Shown: positions 1-8,601, counted from the first letter of the stretch. The stretch is DNA of 64,000 nt from Nocardia wallacei (GCF_014466955.1 NZ_AP023396.1:1550001-1614000), one strand, 5' to 3'. Notes: a model not told the origin generated them from the letters alone. A program made the numbers and translations.

Positions 1-1688
1 GGGGGAACGATGACGAGGCCGTCGCGGTCGAGAAGGCCGGCGAGATGGGCGGTGCGGATGTTCGGGTCGCCGAGCCAGCCGCCTTCGGGGGCCGTGCGGG
101 CTGGGACCATGCGTGGGGCGGGGCCGGAGATTTCGGCGGCGTTGAGTAGTGGCCCGGTGATCTTGCGGGTGGGAGTGCGGCCGCTGCGGCCCGCCACCAC
201 GGACGGGGCCAGGGCCAGCAGGGTGGCGACCGCGGCGAAGGGGTTGCCGGGCAGGCCCAGAATCGTGGTGGCGCTGTCGGTTTCGGCTACCACCGTGGAG
301 CCGCCGGGACGCATGCGCAAGCGGTGCACCAGGATTCGCGCGCGGAGCCGGTCGAGGGCGTCGCGGAGTTGATCGGCGGCGCCGCCGCCCGTGGCGCCGA
401 CGACCACCAGCAGTTCGCAGTCCGTGGCGGCCGCCAGCACCTCGTCGAAACCGTTGGCGGTGTCGCGCAGGTGGACTCGGTCCACGGCGCGAATCCCGCA
501 CCAGGCCAACAGGTCCGGAAGTACCGGGCCGATGGAGTCTCGGGTCTGGCCGGGGTGCAGCGGGCCCTCGCTGCGGATCTCGTCGCCGGTCATCACGATG
601 CGGGCGCGGATCGGGCCGCGCACCGCGGCCGTGGCGACCTCAGCGGCGGCGGCCACCGACAGCAGAGCGGCCGAGACCGTGGCGCCCGCGGGCGCCACGA
701 TGTCGCCCGGCTGCCAGTCCTCGCCGCGGCGGCGCACATCGTCGCGGATCGGGGTGTCGGGCAGCCGCCGCAGCAAGCCCTCCGGTTCGATGTGCGCGAA
801 TTCGTCCCGCACCACCGTCGTCGTGCCCTCCGGAATGTGCGCGCCGGTGGCGATGCGGACGGCCTCACCGGCCAGCAACCCGACCGGCCGTTCCCCGCCC
901 GCGAAACCGACATCGTGGCGCAACTGCCACGGACCGTCCCCCGACACCGCGTACCCGTCCATCGCCGACACGTCGAACCGGGGCAGCGCCTCGGCGGCGG
1001 TCAGCGGTTCCGCGAGCGTCGCACCGGGCACGGAACGCAACGTCGCCCGATGGACGGGCAGGCGGGAAAGCTTGCCGCGCAACACACTTCGCGCCTCGTC
1101 GAGTGACAGGGGCGTCGCCTGCGCCCGCGCCCGGCGGATATCGTCGGCGGTGTCGCAATCGGCCACGCCCGGCAGTGGCACCATCACCGTGTCGACCGGA
1201 ACCAGGGCCTTCATGGGCTGGTTCATCAGCGAGTCCAGCCGCTGCAGTCCGGCCAGCAGCGCCGTGCGCCGCCACACCCCGACCAGATATTGCGGCCGCC
1301 CGGACTCGTCGGCGGCGAAGACCGCGTCGGTGCCGGACTCGTTCGCCTGCCGACGCAGGTCCTCCACCACGGCCGCGGTGAGGAACGGCATATCCGCGGC
1401 GAGTACCACCACGAGCTCGGCCGGGAAATCGCATTCGGCCAGCGACCGCAGCCCCGCGGCGATGGCGGCCACCGGACCCGACCCGGCCGGCACCTCCTGC
1501 GCCTGTCGCACCTCCGGACCCAGCTCGGGCCGATGTGGCCCGACCACCACGGTCCGCGCACACCCGACCACCGCGCCCAACGCCGCATCCAGCATGGAAC
1601 GCCCACCGACCACGATCGCGGGCTTGTCCACCCCGCCCATCCGGCTGGCCCGCCCCCCGGCCAGCACGATCGCATCGGCGTCGGTCAC
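1..1688 (-). CDS. MobA-MoeA fusion, molybdenum cofactor biosynthesis (3' end cut by window)
   Basis: The protein joins two molybdenum cofactor enzymes. Residues 1 to about 190 are a MobA-type nucleotidyltransferase: the N-terminus carries LAGGRASRMGGVDKP, the GTP-binding signature, and VLAADMPFL follows. From about residue 195 it is MoeA (molybdate insertion into adenylylated molybdopterin), with MDGYAV, MTGDEIR, GATGGG and LGLPGNPFA. About 562 residues are visible and only the last 20 or so of a usual MoeA are missing. The start is a GTG at 1686-1688, directly before the nucleotide-binding loop. These activities are usually on separate proteins, so a single chain may channel the intermediate (inference). 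Confidence 0.88.
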   Translation of the reverse strand, partial: MTDADAIVLAGGRASRMGGVDKPAIVVGGRSMLDAALGAVVGCARTVVVGPHRPELGPEVRQAQEVPAGSGPVAAIAAGLRSLAECDFPAELVVVLAADMPFLTAAVVEDLRRQANESGTDAVFAADESGRPQYLVGVWRRTALLAGLQRLDSLMNQPMKALVPVDTVMVPLPGVADCDTADDIRRARAQATPLSLDEARSVLRGKLSRLPVHRATLRSVPGATLAEPLTAAEALPRFDVSAMDGYAVSGDGPWQLRHDVGFAGGERPVGLLAGEAVRIATGAHIPEGTTTVVRDEFAHIEPEGLLRRLPDTPIRDDVRRRGEDWQPGDIVAPAGATVSAALLSVAAAAEVATAAVRGPIRARIVMTGDEIRSEGPLHPGQTRDSIGPVLPDLLAWCGIRAVDRVHLRDTANGFDEVLAAATDCELLVVVGATGGGAADQLRDALDRLRARILVHRLRMRPGGSTVVAETDSATTILGLPGNPFAAVATLLALAPSVVAGRSGRTPTRKITGPLLNAAEISGPAPRMVPARTAPEGGWLGDPNIRTAHLAGLLDRDGLVIVP

Positions 1689-1817
1689 GAGCCCACCCCC
1701 GCTGCGTTCGTCATGCGCCGATCGTAGTTCGTCCACGGACCCGAACGCCCTGACGGGCGTGCTCGGCGAGTATCGCGCAAAGACCGCGACGCGGTGCGGT
1801 GTTCAGCGGTGCGGTGT

Positions 1818-2387
1818 TCAGCTGCCCGCGCTGCCGGTGGACGGTCGCGCCCTGCGCAGTTCGCAGGCCAGCCGGTCGGCATCGGGCCGGTCCGCGCCCG
1901 AACGAGCACAGCCCTGGGAGGTGTAGCCCTCCGCGTTGTAGCCCTGTCGGTCGTAGCCCCACCGGTCGTAACCCCAGCGGTCGTAACCCCAGCGGTCGTA
2001 ACCCCACCGGTCGTAACCCCAGCGATCGAAGCCCCAGCGGTCGAAACCCGAGCGGTCGAAACCGTCGGGGCCGTAGGGGTCTTCCGGCTCATCGGGTTTC
2101 GGAAACGACGGGGTCGTCACGGGCGGGACCGTGGTGACCGGCGGGGTGGTCGTCACCGGCGGGGTTGTGGTCACAGGAGGTGCGGTGGTCACGGGGGGTG
2201 CGGTGGTCGCCGGAGGCGCGGTGGTCACCGGCGGCATCGTCGTCACGGGTGCGGTGGTACCCGGCGTCTGCGGACTCGCGAATGCCGGTATGACGAGCGC
2301 GGCCGGAGCAAGCGCCACCGTTCCGGCGACGGCGGCCAGCAGGACCGTCCGCCGAACCGTGTGCGGACTTCTCCTCCACTGCGACAT
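1818..2387 (-). CDS. secreted low-complexity protein with PVTT and WGYDR repeats
   Basis: A 189-residue protein not recognised as a named family. It starts with a signal peptide (RRTVLLAAVAGTVALAPAAL, then AFAS) and continues with about nine PPVTT-type repeats and then about nine five-residue units of the type RWGYD/RSGFD, encoded by a 15-bp tandem repeat at about 1930-2070. It ends with two cysteines and a basic, serine-rich tail. It is probably exported and extended; the aromatic-arginine units might bind glycan or nucleic acid (inference). The ATG at 2385-2387 has GGAGGT at ideal distance and is preferred over a start 13 codons upstream. Confidence 0.7.
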   Translation of the reverse strand: MSQWRRSPHTVRRTVLLAAVAGTVALAPAALVIPAFASPQTPGTTAPVTTMPPVTTAPPATTAPPVTTAPPVTTTPPVTTTPPVTTVPPVTTPSFPKPDEPEDPYGPDGFDRSGFDRWGFDRWGYDRWGYDRWGYDRWGYDRWGYDRQGYNAEGYTSQGCARSGADRPDADRLACELRRARPSTGSAGS

Positions 2388-2727
2388 GGGTTTACCTCCA
2401 CCTCGAGATGAGCGCGCGCATCGCACCCCGAGTCCCTATCGGTCGAATGATCAACTTTGCTACACGGGCCACAGTCGAGCGCCCGGTGCAGACGGAACTC
2501 GGCGGTTTCCGGGTCCGCCGGGTGCCGTCGGTGATCGGTCGTGAAATCGGCCAGCACCGTGCCTTGGCCGAAATCGAGGTGCCGGGCGCCGAGACGGTCG
2601 ACTCCCAGCCGAGCAACTCGGCCCAGGACCGGGCGAGGGCGCGGCCGGTCCGCGTCGAACACCACGCACGCCGGACGGGTGGGCATGACCCCCGGTAATC
2701 GCCGCGCCGGTCCGCGGGGGTGGTCGG
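2388..2727. other. intergenic stretch with no supported gene
   Basis: 340 bp between the secreted repeat protein and the ATL gene. It must hold the promoter of the secreted protein. Reading frames exist on both strands (for example 2408-2698 on plus), but they show no domain, no convincing start and arginine-rich composition typical of non-coding high-GC frames. I see no RNA gene, repeat or clear terminator. Confidence 0.5.
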
Positions 2728-3042
2728 TCAGATTGTGCCGCCGAAAGATTCGAAGCGGTGCCGGGCGGCCGTCAGGTCGACCCGGTCGCCGCGCAGCGGA
2801 CAACCCTCTTCGGCCAGCCGTCGCAGTTGCCGCTGGGCCAGGTGCGGCGCGGGCGTGCCGTTCGCGCGCAGCACCCGGTGCCAGGGCAGGTCGGCGGCGT
2901 CGGTGCGCATGATCCAGCCGACCGTGCGCGGCGTCGACAGGCCCGCCGCCGCGGCGATATCGCCGTACGTGGCGACCCGTCCCGGCGGAATCGCCGCGAC
3001 CAGCTCGCGCACCCGTTCGATCTCGGCGTCGGTGGTGGCCAT
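2728..3042 (-). CDS. alkyltransferase-like (ATL) DNA-damage recognition protein
   Basis: A 104-residue stand-alone version of the C-terminal DNA-binding domain of O6-alkylguanine-DNA alkyltransferase. IPPGRVATYGDIAAAAG and RTVGWIM are the helix-turn-helix and arginine-finger regions. The active-site PCHRV of true alkyltransferases is here PWHRV, with tryptophan replacing the acceptor cysteine, the hallmark of ATL proteins, which flip out alkylated guanine and pass the lesion to nucleotide excision repair. It begins 1 nt after the lipV-like stop, so the two are co-translated. The M. tuberculosis counterpart is Rv3204, also beside lipV. Confidence 0.9.
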   Translation of the reverse strand: MATTDAEIERVRELVAAIPPGRVATYGDIAAAAGLSTPRTVGWIMRTDAADLPWHRVLRANGTPAPHLAQRQLRRLAEEGCPLRGDRVDLTAARHRFESFGGTI

Positions 3043-3043
3043 C

Positions 3044-3811
3044 TCAGAGCGCCGCGCGCACGACGGCGGCGGTTTCGGCGGGGCGCGCCTGGGCCACCAT
3101 GTGGTCGCAGTCGAACTCGTGCACGGTGAGGTCCTCGCCCAGCCGCTCGGCCAGCGCCGCCCGCAACCGCGGCGTGACCAACGGCGATTTCAGCGCGTGC
3201 ACCAGCACCGTCGGCAGCCCGGCGGGCGGCAGCACCAGCTCGCGGGCGAGCTGACCCCAGAACGACACGACCGCAGGCAGATTCATCCGCCAGCCCACGC
3301 GGCCCGCCGCCGTGGGCGCCAGATGCTCGTCGAGTTCGGCCGCGAGCAGCGACGGCGCGACATCGGCCCACGCGGTGTGCAATTTGTCCAGGCGAGCGGC
3401 CTCGACATCGGGATAGTCGGGCGCGGCCAGCGTGCTCTCCGCGATGTCGAGCAGCATGGCCGGGTCCACTGCGATCGCGGGATCCAGCAGCACCAGCCGG
3501 CGCACCAGTTCGGGGCGGCGGTGTGCGAGGTGCAGCGCGACGGCGGCGCCGAACGAATGGCCGACCACGACGGCCGGTGTGTCGTCCAGCAGCGGGAGCA
3601 CATCGTCGACGACCGTCTCGAAGGTCCACGGCGGCAGCGCGGTGGAGCGGCCGTGGCCGCGCAGGTCGGGAGCGACGACGCGCACCTCCGGCAGCGCGGC
3701 GGCCAGCGCCTCCCACCGTCTGCCATGGCCGGTCAGCCCGTGCAGGGCCAGCACCGAGGGGCCGTCGGCGGGACCGTAGCGATGGACGTGCAGATCGGAC
3801 ACGCGGACCAT
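3044..3811 (-). CDS. lipV: alpha/beta-fold hydrolase, LipV-like
   Basis: A 255-residue serine hydrolase. LALHGLTGHGRRW is the oxyanion-hole HG motif, VVGHSFGAAVAL contains the nucleophile elbow GHSFG, and CDHMVAQ near residue 232 supplies the catalytic histidine. The length is normal for the family and no signal peptide is seen. The substrate is probably a short-chain ester or lipid. The assignment to LipV rests on its place directly before the ATL gene, as Rv3203 stands next to Rv3204 in M. tuberculosis. It is fourth of five genes in a tightly spaced minus-strand operon. Confidence 0.8.
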   Translation of the reverse strand: MVRVSDLHVHRYGPADGPSVLALHGLTGHGRRWEALAAALPEVRVVAPDLRGHGRSTALPPWTFETVVDDVLPLLDDTPAVVVGHSFGAAVALHLAHRRPELVRRLVLLDPAIAVDPAMLLDIAESTLAAPDYPDVEAARLDKLHTAWADVAPSLLAAELDEHLAPTAAGRVGWRMNLPAVVSFWGQLARELVLPPAGLPTVLVHALKSPLVTPRLRAALAERLGEDLTVHEFDCDHMVAQARPAETAAVVRAAL

Positions 3812-3850
3812 TGTGCCGGGCGGCTCCGACGGCCGCCGGGCGGGAGCCGT

Positions 3851-4627
3851 TCAGGACGCGCCGGCGATGATCCGGGCGATTTCCGCGGCATGGGTGAAGA
3901 CCAGTCCGTGATCGGCCTCCAACCAGGTCACGGCGATATCGGGCCGCTCGCGCCGCAGCCGCTCGATCCCGGCCCGCCAGTTGCGATTACGCGGCGGCGC
4001 AAGCCCTTCGGCGTCCGCACCTGCCATCGCGGTCGACATGATCATGGTGATGGGCAGGTCGATCCGGCGGTACCGGCCGAGGATCTCGGCGCGCACCGCG
4101 TCCACCTCCAGATTCAGGTCGAGAATCTCCCGCCCCGAGAGCAGCACTTGCCGCGCGGTGCCCCGGTTCGCCGCCTGCTCGGCGGCCAGGTCCTCCCACA
4201 TCGCCCGGAACTCCGGCAGATCCGCCTCGGTGAGGAACGGTTCGGGCACCGGGTTCGCGCCGTCGACGAGCACGAGTTCGGCGACGCTACCGGGGTGCTC
4301 GGCGGCATAGTGCACGACCAGATCGGCGCCCAGCGAGTAGCCCGCGAGTACGGGCGGCACGGACAGGCCGAGCCGTTCCACCGTTGCCATGACGGCGGTG
4401 AGGTCGCCGAGGAAGGCGTCGAAGGTGTAGCGGTCGGTGGCCGAGGCCAGTCCGTGGCCGCGCAGGTCGAAGGTGATCACATCGTGGTCGCGCCGCAGCA
4501 GGCCGATCAGCTCGTGCAGGTCCGCCTGGGTGGAACTCAGCCCGGGGCACAGCACCAGGGGCCGTCCGGTCCCGCCCCGCGACACCGGGATCGTGCCGCC
4601 ATCGTGCTGAACGGTGAACTCCTGCAC
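3851..4627 (-). CDS. alpha/beta-fold hydrolase
   Basis: A 258-residue esterase or lipase-like protein: LCPGLSSTQADLHELI forms the oxyanion region, LAGYSLGADLVVHYA the nucleophile elbow (GYSLG), LVDGANP follows, and ADHGLVFTH carries the likely catalytic histidine. It starts 17 nt after the MerR-type gene, so the two are probably co-transcribed and the hydrolase may be a target of that regulator. The substrate cannot be read from sequence. It is distinct from both other hydrolases of the operon. Confidence 0.8.
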   Translation of the reverse strand: MQEFTVQHDGGTIPVSRGGTGRPLVLCPGLSSTQADLHELIGLLRRDHDVITFDLRGHGLASATDRYTFDAFLGDLTAVMATVERLGLSVPPVLAGYSLGADLVVHYAAEHPGSVAELVLVDGANPVPEPFLTEADLPEFRAMWEDLAAEQAANRGTARQVLLSGREILDLNLEVDAVRAEILGRYRRIDLPITMIMSTAMAGADAEGLAPPRNRNWRAGIERLRRERPDIAVTWLEADHGLVFTHAAEIARIIAGAS

Positions 4628-4644
4628 AGCTTTCCACGTTCCTT

Positions 4645-5382
4645 TCAGTTCTGCGGCCTCGATGCGGCCCGGCGCTGCGCGGCGCGATGAGCGAGGCCGT
4701 CGAGGATGCGTTGCCAGGCCGGGCTCTCCTCGGCGATGCGGGAGGAGGTCAGCTCCGTGCTGCCCAGCCGCTCGGCTCCCTCGTGCGCGATCTCCCAGGC
4801 GTCCAGCTCATCGATCAGCCGGTCCAGGCGCGGGTCGTCCGCGTCCCAGTCCACCGCCTCGTCACAGGCGTGGTACAGGCGGGCCGTCTCGGGGTCGTCG
4901 AGGGCCGCGTTCTTCTCCCGAACCCGCTGCGGCACGGCGCGGGGATCCAAGGCCCGCATCAGAATCCACGCGTCGCGTTCGAGCCGCACCCGGCGTTCGC
5001 TGATGCCGAGACCGCGCATCCGATCCAGGACGGCGACCACCTCGGGCGGCAGCACGAGTCGCTCGCCGCTGTCCAGGTCGCCGATCCGGCGGCGGAACTC
5101 GGCGAGCTGGTCGATCCGGCGGCCCAATTCGGCATCGATCTCGGTGCGGGCCGCGGCGAACTCGGCCGGCCGCGCGTGCAGCAGCGCGTCGATGCGGGAC
5201 AGCGGCACTCCGGCATCGGCGAGGGTCCGGATCCGGATGAGGTCCACCGCCGCCTGCGCGCGGTAGCGGCGGTAGCCGGAGGCATCGCGCTCGGGCTCGG
5301 GCAGCAGGCCGACGTGGTGGTAGTGCCGAACGGTGCGCACGGTCACGCCGGCGGTCGCCGCGAGCTGGCCGATCGTGAGCAC
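4645..5382 (-). CDS. MerR-family transcriptional regulator
   Basis: A 245-residue regulator beginning LTIGQLAATAGVTVRTVRHY, the winged helix-turn-helix of MerR proteins, then PEPERDASGYRRYR and a coiled-coil dimerisation helix (about residues 75-110). The long C-terminal region (110-245) resembles TipAL-type drug- or signal-sensing extensions and lacks metal-binding cysteines. The GTG start at 5380-5382 follows AAGGAGG closely. It lies between two hydrolase genes, and its likely operator is the dyad at 6331-6353 upstream of the first gene of the operon. Confidence 0.85.
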   Translation of the reverse strand: MLTIGQLAATAGVTVRTVRHYHHVGLLPEPERDASGYRRYRAQAAVDLIRIRTLADAGVPLSRIDALLHARPAEFAAARTEIDAELGRRIDQLAEFRRRIGDLDSGERLVLPPEVVAVLDRMRGLGISERRVRLERDAWILMRALDPRAVPQRVREKNAALDDPETARLYHACDEAVDWDADDPRLDRLIDELDAWEIAHEGAERLGSTELTSSRIAEESPAWQRILDGLAHRAAQRRAASRPQN

Positions 5383-5393
5383 CGTCCTCCTTC

Positions 5394-6317
5394 CTACGAC
5401 CCTGCCGAGTCTAAGGGTCGCGCCGAACGGCCGACGACGTCGCGGATCGCCCGAACCACCGCGTCGGGGCGGTCGAAGCACAGCCGGTGGTGGGCGGTGT
5501 CGGTGAGAATGCGCTGTTCGCCATGCGAGACCGCGCTCACCAGAGCGGCATCCAGTGCCTTCTTGCCCTCGTGCAACTGCCGTGACAACCGCTCGGGTAT
5601 CGCTACGGGCTCGTCGCCCAGCGCCGTGAGCGCGACCACCGGAACATCGGGTATGCCCGGCCCGGCCCGCAGTTCGGCGGCGAGCGGAGTCAGGGTGGCG
5701 CGCTCGGCCAGGCCCACCCGGATCCATTCGTCGCTCGCCTTGGCGTGGAGCAGGGATCGCCGGATCGACTCCGGGTAGTCGGCCAGCAGCTCGGTATTCA
5801 TCTCCCGCAGGGCCGGGCGCAGTTGGTCGAGCCGGTCCGGGTCGGGTGCGGTCCGTTCCGTGGCGGCCAGTCCGGCCTCGGGCGGCATGTGGTCGTCCCA
5901 GTCACGATGCAGGGCGTCCAGCCAGACCAGGCCCGCCACATCCTGCGGATACAACTGCGCGAACCGGAAGGCGTAGAAGCCGCCCAGCGAGTGCGGCGCG
6001 AGAACGTACGGGGCGGCGATGTTCCCGGCCCGCAGCAGGTCGCGCAGTTCCGTGGCGACCGCGGTGGCCGTGCGCGGCAGCGGCAGCGGATCGCTGTAGC
6101 CCGTGCCGCCGCGGTCGTACACGACGGCGGTGGTGAATCGCGAAACCTGTTGCTGGACACCGTAATAGTCCAACCCCACCGCGCCCGCGCCCGCCAGGAA
6201 CACCACGGCCGGCCCGCCGCTGCCGGACCGGTGCACGAACACGCGGCGTCCGTCGATCTCCTCGAACCCTCCGACCGGCGGCGCGAGCCGGGCCGAGGGA
6301 ATGCTGTCGTTCGTCAT
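5394..6317 (-). CDS. alpha/beta-fold hydrolase, first gene of the MerR operon
   Basis: A 307-residue hydrolase: VVFLAGAGAVGLDYYG (oxyanion region), VVYDRGGTGYSD, LAPHSLGGFYAFRFAQLYP (nucleophile elbow PHSLGG) and DTAHHRLCFDRPDAV, the catalytic histidine region typical of this cytosolic subfamily. The start at 6315-6317 has GGAGG upstream. Eleven nucleotides separate its stop from the MerR start. Being the first gene after a MerR-type dyad, it is probably induced with the regulator. No signal peptide; substrate unknown. Confidence 0.82.
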   Translation of the reverse strand: MTNDSIPSARLAPPVGGFEEIDGRRVFVHRSGSGGPAVVFLAGAGAVGLDYYGVQQQVSRFTTAVVYDRGGTGYSDPLPLPRTATAVATELRDLLRAGNIAAPYVLAPHSLGGFYAFRFAQLYPQDVAGLVWLDALHRDWDDHMPPEAGLAATERTAPDPDRLDQLRPALREMNTELLADYPESIRRSLLHAKASDEWIRVGLAERATLTPLAAELRAGPGIPDVPVVALTALGDEPVAIPERLSRQLHEGKKALDAALVSAVSHGEQRILTDTAHHRLCFDRPDAVVRAIRDVVGRSARPLDSAGS

Positions 6318-6330
6318 GCGACCAGCCTCC

Positions 6331-6353
6331 GACCCTGACGCAACGTCAAGGTC
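6331..6353. promoter_or_regulatory. MerR-type operator dyad
   Basis: GACCCTGACG-CAA-CGTCAAGGTC is an inverted repeat with 9 of 10 arm positions matching. It lies 13 nt upstream of the hydrolase at 6317. The spacing and TTGACG-like core resemble operators of actinobacterial MerR/TipA regulators, and a MerR gene is the second gene of the operon. Confidence 0.6.
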
Positions 6354-6395
6354 AAGCGGTTGTCCGGACGTCCCGTCTCGAGGCCCCTACTGAAA

Positions 6396-6833
6396 TCAGG
6401 CGTACGGATCGGTGATCTCGCGCAGGCTGGTCAGCGCCGCACGCAGGTCCCGCATCCGGCGCGCGCCCAGATGCGCGGCCCATTCGGCCTGCACGGTCGC
6501 GGCGATCTTGTTGGCGTGGTCGGCCATCGTGTGGCCGCGGGGCGACAGCCGCACCAGGCGGGCGCGGCCGTCGGAGGGGTCCGGGACCCGCTCGGCATAA
6601 CCGGCCCGTTCGAGCTGGTCGACCAGGAAACCGGCGGTCTGCTTGGTGACCTGCGCCTGCTCGGCCAACTCGGTGATGCGGGAACCCTCCGGTGCCAGCC
6701 GCCCCGCCAGCCTGCCCTGCGCCACGGTGATATCGCCGTAGCCCGCCTCGGTGAGACCGGCGTAGACCCGCTCCTCCATCGCTCGGTACGCGATGAACAT
6801 CAGCAGGCCGACATTTAACTCGTCGTCGGACAT
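6396..6833 (-). CDS. MarR-family transcriptional regulator
   Basis: A 145-residue winged-helix regulator. ITELAEQAQVTKQTAGFLVDQLERAGYAERVPDPSDGRARLVRL covers the recognition helix and the wing with the DxRxRLV signature of MarR proteins (written here in one run of the domain, residues about 62-105). The ATG at 6831-6833 has AAGGAG in front. An in-frame start nine codons upstream would lie inside the operator at 6850-6886 and is rejected. It is divergent from the DinB-like enzyme at 6911 and should repress both genes. Confidence 0.88.
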   Translation of the reverse strand: MSDDELNVGLLMFIAYRAMEERVYAGLTEAGYGDITVAQGRLAGRLAPEGSRITELAEQAQVTKQTAGFLVDQLERAGYAERVPDPSDGRARLVRLSPRGHTMADHANKIAATVQAEWAAHLGARRMRDLRAALTSLREITDPYA

Positions 6834-6849
6834 TCCACTCCTTGACCTG

Positions 6850-6886
6850 GTAAGCAACACTGACCATAATAGTCAGTGAATCTTAC
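6850..6886. promoter_or_regulatory. 37-bp palindromic operator between MarR gene and DinB-like gene
   Basis: The perfect arms CACTGAC and GTCAGTG (7-nt spacer CATAATA) are flanked by a second pair of arms, GTAAG and CTTAC, each 3 nt further out. The dyad occupies most of the gap between two divergent genes and contains -10-like CATAAT. This is what a dimeric MarR repressor would bind. Confidence 0.75.
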
Positions 6887-6910
6887 TAATTCTGGACGTG
6901 AGGGGCTGCT

Positions 6911-7546
6911 ATGGACCGCGAAACCTCCTGGCAGCACATCGAACAACAGCGCCGCGCGATCGCCGATCTGCTCGCCGACCTCACCCCCGAGCAATGGGAG
7001 GCGCCGTCGCTGTGCGCGGGCTGGCGCATCCGGGAGGTGGCCGCCCACCTCGCCCTGACCCCGGAGCCGCCCTCGCCGTCGGTGCTGGTGCGCACCGGGC
7101 TGCGCGTGCGAGGCGACTACAACCGCCTCATCGACGAACTCACCCGGGCGCATGCCGACCGTCCTCCGTGGGAACTGGTCACTCGGCTCCGGGTGAACGC
7201 GGCCTCGCGGACGTTGCCGAAGCTGACCAACTACTCCAACATCCTGTTCGACACCATCGTGCACGGGCAGGACATCGCCCTGCCTCTCGGCCGCACCATC
7301 GCCGTCCCGCCCGAGGCGGCAGCGGCGGGGGCCACGCGTGCCGCGAAGGTCGGCCGGCCGGTCTGGAACCGGCACCGCCTCGACGGAATTCGGCTGTGCG
7401 CCATAGACATCGAGTGGGCGTACGGCACCGGCCGGGAGATCTACGGGCCGATCCTGGCGCTGCTGCTGCTCGTCACCGGCCGCACCGCCCTGCTGGATCA
7501 GGTCACCGGTCCGGGGGTGGTCCGGCTCACGCGCCAATTGGCCTGA
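6911..7546 (+). CDS. maleylpyruvate isomerase family, mycothiol-dependent (DinB-fold) protein
   Basis: A 211-residue protein of the actinobacterial TIGR03083-like group: an N-terminal four-helix DinB-like bundle (LLADLTPEQWEAPSLCAGW, then IREVAAHLAL) with IVHGQDIALPLGR holding the third histidine. The three conserved histidines of these enzymes bind a metal, and mycothiol is the usual cofactor. The exact reaction (isomerisation, thiol transfer or detoxification) is not readable. The divergent MarR gene and shared palindrome suggest induction by a small toxic ligand. Confidence 0.78.
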   Translation: MDRETSWQHIEQQRRAIADLLADLTPEQWEAPSLCAGWRIREVAAHLALTPEPPSPSVLVRTGLRVRGDYNRLIDELTRAHADRPPWELVTRLRVNAASRTLPKLTNYSNILFDTIVHGQDIALPLGRTIAVPPEAAAAGATRAAKVGRPVWNRHRLDGIRLCAIDIEWAYGTGREIYGPILALLLLVTGRTALLDQVTGPGVVRLTRQLA

Positions 7547-7615
7547 CCGTCCCGCCGGCCCCGGCGTCCGGTGTGTCGGCAAACCTTCAGCGTTCGTGCA
7601 CTGGATACTGTGCGC

Positions 7616-8599
7616 ATGACGTCGGGTCGGCTGTCGCGTAGATCGATACTCGCCTTGGCGGCGGTGCTGCCGTGGAGCGGGATGGCATCGGGCTACGCGG
7701 CGGCTAGGGTGTCGTCGATGCGATACACGATGACGGCGTTCACCAATCGCAGCCAGACCGACATGTGGGTCTTCGAATCCACCGACGCGACGAACTTCTC
7801 GCTCGTGGCCCCGGCCGCCTACCGCCCGCCGCAGGCCGACCCCGCCGCCACCCCCGCGGCCGCGGTCACCGACAAGAAGGGTTTGTGCCGCGACCCCAAC
7901 ATCTTTCGGCACGCCGACGGCGCCTACTACCTGACCTACACCACGGCGTGGGACGGCGATGCCATCGGTTTCGCCCGCAGCGTCGATCGCGTCGACTGGA
8001 CCTTCCTGTACGAGTACACGTTTCCCGGGGCCGAGCACGCCTGGGCGCCGGAGTGGTTCGTCGACGCCGACGGCACCGTGCACGTGGTGGTCAGCATTCA
8101 CGACGGCGAGGTGTTCCGCCCCCACCTGATGACCGCGACCGACCCGTCGCTCAGCGCGCGGCAGTGGACCGAGCCGACGCCGCTGCTGGGTTTCACGCCG
8201 GAACCGGACACCCTCGGCTACATCGACACCACGATCGTCTTCGCGCAGGGCCGCTATTACGCCTTCGTCAAGAACGAGTCGACCAAGAACATCGAGGTGG
8301 CGGTGGCCGAGGATCCGGTGGGCCCGTACCGGTTCGAGCGGACCGGCAACTGGGCGCAGTGGGGCGGAACGGGTACGGGTGAGCCGCGCGAGGGCCAGTG
8401 CGTGGTCCCGCTGCCGGACGGGCGGTGGCGAATCTACCTGGACGCCTACAACCTCGACGATCCCGACCACGGCCGCTATCTCTACAGCGACACCGTCACC
8501 GACGACCTGCTCGGCGCATGGACCACACCGCAAGACCTGCCGGGCCTGTCGGGACTCGTCCGCCATCTCACGGTGCTACCCGAACCCGTACCGCTGTAA
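7616..8599 (+). CDS. Tat-exported glycosyl hydrolase family 43-like beta-propeller protein
   Basis: A 327-residue protein starting LSRRSILALAAVLPWSGMAS, a twin-arginine signal. The mature part looks like a five-bladed propeller of the GH43 or sialidase-like type: CRDPNIFRHADGAYYLTYTT (blade with the usual Asp-Pro), HAWAPEWFVDADGTVHV, YIDTTIVFAQGRYYAFVKNE and CVVPLPDGRWRIYLD. The repeated aromatic 'DG-YY-' pattern and EGQ acid residue fit an arabinan or galactan-acting enzyme, but catalytic residues were not verified. An ATG at 7616 next to the Tat motif is preferred over 15 codons upstream. Confidence 0.75.
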   Translation: MTSGRLSRRSILALAAVLPWSGMASGYAAARVSSMRYTMTAFTNRSQTDMWVFESTDATNFSLVAPAAYRPPQADPAATPAAAVTDKKGLCRDPNIFRHADGAYYLTYTTAWDGDAIGFARSVDRVDWTFLYEYTFPGAEHAWAPEWFVDADGTVHVVVSIHDGEVFRPHLMTATDPSLSARQWTEPTPLLGFTPEPDTLGYIDTTIVFAQGRYYAFVKNESTKNIEVAVAEDPVGPYRFERTGNWAQWGGTGTGEPREGQCVVPLPDGRWRIYLDAYNLDDPDHGRYLYSDTVTDDLLGAWTTPQDLPGLSGLVRHLTVLPEPVPL

Positions 8600-8601
8600 C
8601 C

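Noticed and set aside
391..1926. Long plus-strand frame of 511 residues
   Set aside because: Antisense of the MobA-MoeA gene; serine/arginine-rich with no domain.
2408..2698. Plus-strand frame of 96 residues in the first intergenic gap
   Set aside because: Arginine-rich composition, no ribosome site and no recognisable motif.
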